Of a stretch of 61,107 nt of DNA, positions 55,595 through 61,107 are shown piece after piece; the stretch's first letter is position 1; every line of letters begins with the position of its first letter. Both the position numbers and the translations under genes were made by a program. This DNA is from Pantoea stewartii subsp. stewartii (GTDB lineage Bacteria; Pseudomonadota; Gammaproteobacteria; Enterobacterales; Enterobacteriaceae), in NCBI RefSeq assembly GCF_008801695.1, contig NZ_VZPF01000024.1, positions 1 to 61,107 on the forward strand, written 5' to 3'. Under the pieces are notes generated by a model. That model searched no databases, was not told the origin of the DNA, and saw only the letters and a list, made by a program, of their open reading frames with translations.

Positions 55595-58057
55595 TTACAC
55601 TCCCAACTTCCACGACAGTGTGCGCAGCAGATCGGCGAACACGCCCGCTGCTGTCACGTCATTTCCTGCACCGTATCCGCGCAACACCAACGGAATGGGC
55701 TGATAATAGCGGCTGTAGAACGCCAGTGCATTCTCACCGTTTTTCACTTTAAAAAGCGGATCGTTACTGTCTACTGCCTCGATCTTGACTTTGCACGCCC
55801 CGCCTTCTTCGATCACGCCGACCAGACGCAACACTTTGCCCGCCTCACGCGCCTGCGCCACTCGGGCGGCAATCGCCGCATCGACGTCGGGCAGTTGCTG
55901 CATAAACTGCTCAACATCGGCGATGGCGGTCAGGTGCGCTGGCAGCAACGGCTCAATCTCAATGTCGTGCATTTCGTGTTGATAGCCGGCTTCGCGGGCC
56001 AGAATGAGCAGCTTACGCGCGACATCCGTGCCGGATAAATCGTCACGCGGATCCGGCTCAGTGAATCCCATTTCGCGCGCCATGCGCGTGGCCTCCGACA
56101 GCGAGACACCTTCATCCAGTTTGCCAAAAATATACGACAGCGATCCCGACAGAATACCGGAGAAGCGGATCAATTCATCGCCTGCATTCAGCAAATTTTG
56201 CAAATTTTCAATAACGGGCAAACCGGCGCCCACGTTAGTGTCGTACAGGAACTTACGGCGCGATCCGGCAGCGGTGGCGCGTATCTTTTGGTAATATTCC
56301 CATGACGCGGTATTCGCCTTTTTATTCGGCGTCACTACGTGGAAGCCCTCAGCCAGGAAATCCGCGTACTGGTCGGCAACCGCCTGACTTGATGTGCAGT
56401 CCACAATGACCGGATTGAGCAAATGATACTCTTTTACCAGACGAATTAAGCGTCCCAGATTGAACGGCTCTTTGGCCTGCTCCATCTCGCCTTTCCAGTT
56501 ACTGAGATCAATACCGTGTACATTGGTTAACAGCGCACGGGAATTGGCGATACCGCATACGCGCAAGTCGATATGCTTCTGTTTGAGCCAGGCCTGCTGG
56601 CGATGCAACTGATCCAGCAGCGCGCCGCCCACACCGCCAACGCCCACCACGAAGACTTCAATCACCTGATCGGTGGCAAACAGCATCTGGTGCACCACGC
56701 GAACACCGGTGGTGGCGTCGTCATTGTTTACCACGACGGAAATTGATCGTTCAGACGAGCCCTGAGCAATCGCAATGATATTGATATTGGCCCGCGCCAG
56801 CGCAGAGAAGAACTTGGCTGAAATCCCGCGCAGGGTACGCATTCCGTCACCCACGACCGAGATCACCGCCAGATTTTCGATAACGTCCAGCGCATCCAGC
56901 AGACCATCTTTCAGTTCAAGATAGAATTCGTCCTCCAGCACGCGACGGGCGCGGGCCTGCTCGCTCTGAGGAACGCAGAAGCTGATGCTGTATTCAGACG
57001 AAGACTGGGTAATGAGCACCACAGAAATGCCGGTGCGCGACATGGTGGCAAAGACGCGGGCCGCCATGCCCACCATGCCTTTCATGCCCGGGCCGGAGAC
57101 GTTAAACATCGCCATATTGTTCAGGTTGGTGATGCCTTTGACCGGATACTCATCCTGCTCGCCGTTGCCGCTAATCAGCGTACCTGGCGCCTGGGGATTG
57201 GCCGTGTTTTTGATCAGGCAAGGGATTTGAAACTGCGCGATAGGTGCGATAGTGCGAGGATGCAGAACTTTGGCCCCGAAATAGGACAGCTCCATTGCTT
57301 CCTGGTAAGACATGGATTTGAGCAGGCGCGCGTCCGGAACCTGGCGTGGATCGCAGGTATAAACCCCGTCCACATCGGTCCAGATCTCACAGCAATCGGC
57401 CCGCAGGCAGGCCGCCAGCACCGCCGCCGAATAGTCAGAACCGTTGCGGCCCAGCACCACCAGTTCACCCCGTTCGTTACCGGCGGTGAAACCGGCCATC
57501 AGGATCATGTTTTCTGTTGGGATCTGACTGGCTTCAATGCGGCGGGTTGACTCGGCGATATCCACGGTTGATTCCAGATAATGGCCGATGGCCAGCAGTT
57601 TTTCGACCGGATCGATCACGCTGACGCCATAGCCACGGGCTTCTAACAGCTTTTCCATAATGGCAATGGAGAGCTTCTCGCCCCGACAGATAATGGCCGC
57701 ATTGACGCTGTCAGGGCACTGTCCTAACAGGCTGATGCCGTGCAGAACCTGTTTAAGTTGCGCAAATTCGCTGTCAACACGGCTTTTCAGCCCCTCATAG
57801 TCGAAACCGGGTTGTGCCTCGGCCAGCCCCTGCAGCAGTTCTGCGAAGATGCGCGTCGCATCACTCAAATTGGGCAACGCATCCTGACCGCTGATGGTTT
57901 TTTCAATCATCGCAACCAGGTGGTTGGTAATCTTTGCAGGTGCAGAAAGCACGGTAGCAACCTGTCCCTGTTGCGCATTACTTTCCAGAATATCGGCGAC
58001 GCGCAGAAAACGCTCTGCATTGGCCACCGAGGTCCCACCGAATTTCAGCACTCGCAT
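55595..58057 (-). CDS. thrA: Bifunctional aspartokinase I / homoserine dehydrogenase I
   Basis: ThrA catalyses the first and third steps from aspartate to threonine and is inhibited by threonine. At 820 aa it has exactly the E. coli length. The aspartokinase domain starts [21 protein letters not shown] central pair of ACT domains (about residues 320-460) is followed by the homoserine dehydrogenase domain with the NAD(P) loop [10 protein letters not shown] and the [16 protein letters not shown] active-site region. It is the first structural gene after the thrL attenuator. Confidence 0.97.
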   Translation of the reverse strand: MRVLKFGGTSVANAERFLRVADILESNAQQGQVATVLSAPAKITNHLVAMIEKTISGQDALPNLSDATRIFAELLQGLAEAQPGFDYEGLKSRVDSEFAQLKQVLHGISLLGQCPDSVNAAIICRGEKLSIAIMEKLLEARGYGVSVIDPVEKLLAIGHYLESTVDIAESTRRIEASQIPTENMILMAGFTAGNERGELVVLGRNGSDYSAAVLAACLRADCCEIWTDVDGVYTCDPRQVPDARLLKSMSYQEAMELSYFGAKVLHPRTIAPIAQFQIPCLIKNTANPQAPGTLISGNGEQDEYPVKGITNLNNMAMFNVSGPGMKGMVGMAARVFATMSRTGISVVLITQSSSEYSISFCVPQSEQARARRVLEDEFYLELKDGLLDALDVIENLAVISVVGDGMRTLRGISAKFFSALARANINIIAIAQGSSERSISVVVNNDDATTGVRVVHQMLFATDQVIEVFVVGVGGVGGALLDQLHRQQAWLKQKHIDLRVCGIANSRALLTNVHGIDLSNWKGEMEQAKEPFNLGRLIRLVKEYHLLNPVIVDCTSSQAVADQYADFLAEGFHVVTPNKKANTASWEYYQKIRATAAGSRRKFLYDTNVGAGLPVIENLQNLLNAGDELIRFSGILSGSLSYIFGKLDEGVSLSEATRMAREMGFTEPDPRDDLSGTDVARKLLILAREAGYQHEMHDIEIEPLLPAHLTAIADVEQFMQQLPDVDAAIAARVAQAREAGKVLRLVGVIEEGGACKVKIEAVDSNDPLFKVKNGENALAFYSRYYQPIPLVLRGYGAGNDVTAAGVFADLLRTLSWKLGV

Positions 58058-58083
58058 GATGTCAACTCTCCTGATTTTGAGTC

Positions 58084-58113
58084 AAAAAAAAACCCGCACT
58101 CGTGAGGTGCGGG
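58084..58113 (-). terminator. thr attenuator terminator
   Basis: On the minus strand CCCGCAC/GTGCGGG forms a 7-bp stem with a 7-base loop, followed by nine T residues. It lies between thrL and thrA, as needed for attenuation. Confidence 0.92.
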
Positions 58114-58140
58114 CTTCTTTTTTTGTTTTTCCTGGATGCG

Positions 58141-58209
58141 TCAGCCCGCCCCGTTACCCATGGTAATGGTGGTGGTAATAATTGTGGTGTTCAGGCTGTG
58201 ATTACGCAT
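58141..58209 (-). CDS. thrL: thr operon leader peptide
   Basis: A 22-codon frame starts MRNHSLNTTIITTTIT and ends GNGAG. It contains six threonine and three isoleucine codons clustered in ten positions, and shares the Thr-rich core and GNGAG end with the E. coli leader. Ribosome stalling at these codons when charged tRNA-Thr or tRNA-Ile is low should relieve termination at 58084-58113. Its first residues (RNHSLN) differ from E. coli (KRIS). Confidence 0.92.
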   Translation of the reverse strand: MRNHSLNTTIITTTITMGNGAG

Positions 58210-58254
58210 TCAGATTTATTTTCTGTCTGTCATTGATTGTCCGTCTGGTTCTAA

Positions 58255-58283
58255 GAAGTAAATCAAAGCGCACATCAAGTCAA
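58255..58283 (-). promoter_or_regulatory. Probable thr operon promoter
   Basis: On the minus strand TTGACT (58278-58283) is followed after 17 bases by TACTTC (58255-58260), some 45 bp before thrL. The -35 box is good, the -10 box weak. Confidence 0.5.
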
Positions 58284-58301
58284 CGGTTTTATCCTTTGTG
58301 C

Positions 58302-58352
58302 AAAAAAAACTCGCCATGCTTAGCGTGTGATTGCAGGAAAAAAACATGGCGA
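58302..58352 (-). terminator. lasT terminator
   Basis: TCGCCATG (58311-58318) and CATGGCGA (58345-58352) form an 8-bp stem with a long loop; on the minus strand eight T residues follow. It lies about 45 bp after lasT. Confidence 0.75.
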
Positions 58353-58396
58353 ATCGTTTGATATCGTGCGCTTAATTAACATCTGTCACTAAATAG

Positions 58397-59101
58397 TTAC
58401 GCATTCCCCGAGGATTTCTCTGCGAGCTTTTTTTCCACATCATGTAACAGGCGATGCAGCATTGCACTGTCGCGCTGTTCCAGCAAACCAATACGCTGAT
58501 TAATCCAGTCTGACATTTTGATGTCGTCGCTGACATCCAGTTGCTGGAGTAACTGCGTCAGACGCTGGCGCAACGCATGCAATTGCTGCGCATCGGCAAG
58601 CGGCGTAACGGGTGCTGTGACCTGGTTAAGGGCCGCTAACTGATAACAGTACACCATCACCGCCTGCCCGAGATTTAATGAAGGATAGTCCTGCGCCATA
58701 GGGATCCCGGTGAGCAGGTCAACCTGATCCAGTTCCTCGTTGGTCAGCCCACTGTCTTCGCGACCAAACACCAGCGCCATGCTGTTTACCCACTGCCGCT
58801 TTTCAAGCAACCGGGCTTCAACCTGCTGGGGCGTGGCGTAGTAACGGAACCTGGCACGACTGCGCGCGGTGGTGGCGACGGAAAAATCGATATCCGCCAG
58901 CGCATCAGCCAGCGTAGCAAATGTTTTCACGTTATCCAGGATGTCCCCCGCGCCGTGCGCCACACGGCGTGCAGCCGGGTCCTGCCAGGCATCGCTGGCG
59001 ACAATGCGCAGTTCACTAAAACCCATGGTTTTCATGGCACGGGCCGCTGCGCCGATATTTTCCGGCCGGGCGGGCGAGACGAGGATAAGAGGAAAAAGCA
59101 T
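58397..59101 (-). CDS. lasT: SPOUT-family RNA methyltransferase LasT/YjtD (TrmJ-like)
   Basis: This protein aligns throughout with E. coli YjtD (LasT), a TrmH/SpoU-type S-adenosylmethionine-dependent methyltransferase related to TrmJ; its RNA target is not established. The SPOUT motifs are present: VSPARPENIGAAARAMKTMG, ALVFGREDSGLTNEEL and YPSLNLGQAVMVYCYQL. The ATG at 59101 (MLFPLILVSP, 234 aa) has GGA at a better distance than the ATG at 59107, which would add two residues. It lies between thrL and arcA, as in E. coli. The small gene yjjY of E. coli was not found. Confidence 0.88.
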   Translation of the reverse strand: MLFPLILVSPARPENIGAAARAMKTMGFSELRIVASDAWQDPAARRVAHGAGDILDNVKTFATLADALADIDFSVATTARSRARFRYYATPQQVEARLLEKRQWVNSMALVFGREDSGLTNEELDQVDLLTGIPMAQDYPSLNLGQAVMVYCYQLAALNQVTAPVTPLADAQQLHALRQRLTQLLQQLDVSDDIKMSDWINQRIGLLEQRDSAMLHRLLHDVEKKLAEKSSGNA

Positions 59102-59107
59102 GATCAT

Positions 59108-59702
59108 TCCATCAGTAAATGTAGACGGTGCAGTGTAACATGTAGCGTGATATTAAGAGGTATAAGCTTTGAGGTTAACACCCTGAAATACATGTTAAAA
59201 CACGTTAAAAAAAGCCATTGCGTCCTTTTTTATCATAAAGTGCACATTATCAGAAACTTCAAAATAAAAGCCTTTCAATTCAGCCCTCTGTGATAGTAAG
59301 TTTCTAACATCCCGTTTTGTGCTGTGCTGTGCCTGTCGGTACAAAAATGACGTGTAATCGCCTTCTGCGTCAATTTTTCGGGATGTTTTTCACAGAAATG
59401 TTAACGTGCTACAATTGCATTTGATATAAGTCAACGAAGCGTTGTTTTTATGCTTAGCAGTTGTTGCTATTGCTGTTAGGTTGCTGTTAAGACAGTTAGT
59501 ATATGTTTCAATTTATTATTCCGCAGGGCATGGAATTGTCGTTACGGCTGGCTGAGCGAACACGGTTGTTGACCTTGATAAAAGCTTATCACAATGACTT
59601 TCGTACAACGGTTCAGCAAAGCTTGCCGTTCTCCGCACTGGAGAGCACCTAACCGCTGTACGCCCTGTTTTCAATTTAGTTGGCAAAATTAGGTAGCTAA
59701 AC
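59108..59702. other. Long leader/control region of arcA
   Basis: About 595 bp separate lasT and arcA. It is AT-rich and holds an FNR-like site (59421-59434). A 32-codon plus-strand frame (59595-59693, starting MTFVQRFSKACR) ends nine bases before arcA without a clear Shine-Dalgarno; I cannot say whether it is translated. E. coli arcA also has a long upstream region with several promoters. Confidence 0.5.
59421..59434 (+). promoter_or_regulatory. FNR-like site upstream of arcA
   Basis: TTGATATAAGTCAA matches the FNR consensus TTGAT-N4-ATCAA with one mismatch. FNR activates arcA anaerobically in E. coli. The site is about 270 bp upstream of the gene. Confidence 0.65.
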
Positions 59703-60419
59703 ATGCAGACCCCGCACATTCTCATCGTTGAAGACGAACTGGTCACGCGTAATACCCTCAAAAGTATTTTTGAGGCGGAAGGTTATGTCGTGTATGAAGC
59801 GACCGATGGTGCAGAAATGCATCAGGTATTGACCGACAATGATGTTAACCTGGTTATCATGGACATCAACCTGCCGGGCAAAAACGGCCTGTTACTGGCG
59901 CGTGAACTGCGTGAGCAAGCTAATGTGGCATTAATGTTCCTGACAGGACGCGATAACGAAGTTGATAAGATCCTTGGACTGGAAATTGGCGCAGACGACT
60001 ACATCACGAAGCCATTTAATCCGCGTGAGTTAACTATTCGTGCACGTAATCTGCTGTTACGCACCATGAACTTACCGCTGCCTAATGAAGAGCGTCGTCA
60101 GGTCGAGAGCTATAAGTTCAACGGCTGGGAACTGGATATCAACAGCCGTTCATTGATCAATCCCAACGGTGAGCAGTACAAACTGCCGCGCAGTGAGTTC
60201 CGCGCCATGCTGCACTTCTGCGAAAATCCCGGCAAAATTCAGACCCGTGCTGATTTGCTGAAAAAAATGACCGGACGCGATCTGAAACCTCACGATCGTA
60301 CCGTTGATGTCACCATCCGCCGTATTCGTAAACATTTCGAATCCACACCGGATACGCCAGAAATCATTGCTACCATTCACGGTGAAGGCTACCGTTTCTG
60401 CGGTGACCTGCAAGAGTAA
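59703..60419 (+). CDS. arcA: Aerobic respiration control response regulator ArcA
   Basis: ArcA is the response regulator of the ArcBA redox system and represses aerobic metabolism genes when phosphorylated. The 238-aa product has the E. coli length. The receiver domain carries the phosphoacceptor D54 in [13 protein letters not shown], acidic residues at 10-11 (LIVEDE) and K in [14 protein letters not shown] [10 protein letters not shown]; the C-terminal winged helix contains [20 protein letters not shown] lies upstream of ATG 59703. It is transcribed towards creA. Confidence 0.97.
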   Translation: MQTPHILIVEDELVTRNTLKSIFEAEGYVVYEATDGAEMHQVLTDNDVNLVIMDINLPGKNGLLLARELREQANVALMFLTGRDNEVDKILGLEIGADDYITKPFNPRELTIRARNLLLRTMNLPLPNEERRQVESYKFNGWELDINSRSLINPNGEQYKLPRSEFRAMLHFCENPGKIQTRADLLKKMTGRDLKPHDRTVDVTIRRIRKHFESTPDTPEIIATIHGEGYRFCGDLQE

Positions 60420-60426
60420 CTGCCTC

Positions 60427-60453
60427 AAAAAAACGCCCTTTCGGGCGTTTTTT
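60427..60453. terminator. Bidirectional terminator between arcA and creA
   Basis: AAAAAACGCCC pairs with GGGCGTTTTTT around a 4-base loop, with T-runs in both directions between two convergent genes. Confidence 0.93.
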
Positions 60454-60458
60454 ATGCG

Positions 60459-60932
60459 TTAATGCCAGGGCATAATCGGCACGGCACTCAGCGCATTTTT
60501 CGGCGAACCATCCACCACCTTATCCGAATACGCCAGGTAGACCAGCGCATTGCGCTTGCTGTCAAAGAAGCGAACAACCTGCAACTTCTTGAAAATCAGG
60601 GAAGTACGCTGGCGAAATACAACGTCACCCTGCGCTTTTCCTTTGGCGATCTTATCACTTAACTCAACCGGTCCGGTTTGCTGACAGGAAATAGCGGCGT
60701 CAGACGTGTCCTCTGCGAGTCCCAGTCCGCCCTTAATCCCGCCCGTTTTCGCCCGACTGATATAGCAGGTTACATTTTTAACATCAGGATCATCGAACGC
60801 TTCCACCACAATTTTGTGGTCCGGCCCAAACATCTTAAATACGGTATCGACCGAGCCGATCTCTTCGGCCAGCAGCGAACTGGAAAATAGCAGACCAGCG
60901 AAGGTGGCGATCGCAAGACGAGTTATTGTCAT
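60459..60932 (-). CDS. creA: CreA family periplasmic protein
   Basis: The 157-aa product has the same length as E. coli CreA and aligns with it after the signal peptide ([19 protein letters not shown], cleavage before [12 protein letters not shown]). Conserved parts include [20 protein letters not shown] and [25 protein letters not shown], with two cysteines that may form a disulfide. Function is unknown. In E. coli it precedes creBCD; here arcA follows directly, so the cre two-component genes are missing. Beyond its start lies about 50 bp and then the terminal repeat, so its promoter may be affected by the insertion. Confidence 0.93.
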   Translation of the reverse strand: MTITRLAIATFAGLLFSSSLLAEEIGSVDTVFKMFGPDHKIVVEAFDDPDVKNVTCYISRAKTGGIKGGLGLAEDTSDAAISCQQTGPVELSDKIAKGKAQGDVVFRQRTSLIFKKLQVVRFFDSKRNALVYLAYSDKVVDGSPKNALSAVPIMPWH

Positions 60933-60981
60933 GAGTTACCATTGCAAATGTAATAGATGAGCATGTAATGTACTGTCAATT

Positions 60982-61107
60982 GTAAGCGTCACATTTAAAC
61001 CGTCTGTGCAGCGGGCTCCGGTTCCGGGAAAATAGTGTCCATCATTTTTTAATGGACACTATCGCGTGAAACACCGGACATGGCTCCTTGAGGCGCTTCG
61101 CCTCCAT
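60982..61107 (+). mobile_element. Right copy of the 126-bp terminal repeat, probable IS66-family IS end
   Basis: This is an exact inverted copy of bases 2-127. Its outer end starts GTAAGCGTCACATTT 49 bp upstream of creA, in the space where E. coli has the creA-rob intergenic region. As for the left copy, the GTAA start suggests an IS66-family terminal repeat, with the element running out of the window. No transposase reading frame is visible in the 126 bp. Confidence 0.55.

Noticed and set aside
59516..59761. 81-codon minus-strand frame upstream of arcA, considered as yjjY
   Set aside because: It overlaps the arcA start in antisense and does not resemble YjjY.

Overview
The window is a stretch of ordinary enterobacterial chromosome. 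Almost every gene has a close counterpart in the Escherichia coli 0-2 min region, here in reverse order: ilvIH, leuLABCD, setA-sgrS-sgrR, thiBPQ, yabI, polB, rapA, rluA, djlA, lptD-surA-pdxA-rsmA-apaG-apaH, folA, carAB, dapB, ispH-fkpB-lspA-ileS-ribF, rpsT, nhaA, dnaKJ, mog, talB, yaaA, thrLABC, lasT, arcA, creA. Protein sequences recalled from E. coli align closely along their whole length. Several E. coli genes are missing (leuO, araBAD/araC, kefFC, cai/fix, rihC, nhaR, satP, creBCD), and a porin and an MHS-type transporter sit in two of the gaps. This pattern suggests a member of the Enterobacterales close to Erwiniaceae (Pantoea/Erwinia-like). That assignment is inference, not proof.

Layout: 1-127 is a repeat copy. 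128-8051 holds branched-chain amino acid genes (ilvIH leftward; leuLABCD rightward behind a leucine attenuator). 8077-11170 is the glucose-phosphate stress locus, with sgrR broken by one in-frame stop. 11210-14611 is a TPP-riboswitch-controlled thiamin ABC importer. 14608-22521 holds a DedA protein, DNA polymerase II, RapA, RluA and DjlA. 22704-29516 is the LPS-assembly/chaperone/pyridoxine/rRNA-methylation/Ap4A operon. 29571-36188 holds folA, a porin and carAB. 36656-43367 holds dapB and the ispH-ribF cluster. 43685-48864 holds rpsT, nhaA and dnaKJ. 49273-53323 holds a transporter, mog, talB and yaaA. 53376-58209 is the threonine operon with its leader. 58397-60932 holds lasT, arcA and creA. 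60982-61107 is the second repeat copy.

Regulatory DNA is well preserved: leucine and threonine attenuators, a TPP riboswitch with a readable expression platform, ArgR, RutR and PurR sites before carA, a sigma-32 promoter before dnaK, an FNR-like site before arcA, a LexA-like site before polB, and intrinsic terminators at most operon ends.

The most notable structure is a perfect 126-bp inverted repeat closing both ends of the window. Its outermost bases read GTAAGCGTC, as in IS66-family ends. I read it as the ends of two oppositely oriented IS copies, at which the assembled sequence probably stops. I found no tRNA, rRNA, CRISPR array, prophage or defence system, and no clearly new multi-gene system. 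The real points of interest are the sgrR nonsense codon, the flanking repeats, the orphan nhaA, the loss of leuO, the porin insertion and some unusual terminator placements.
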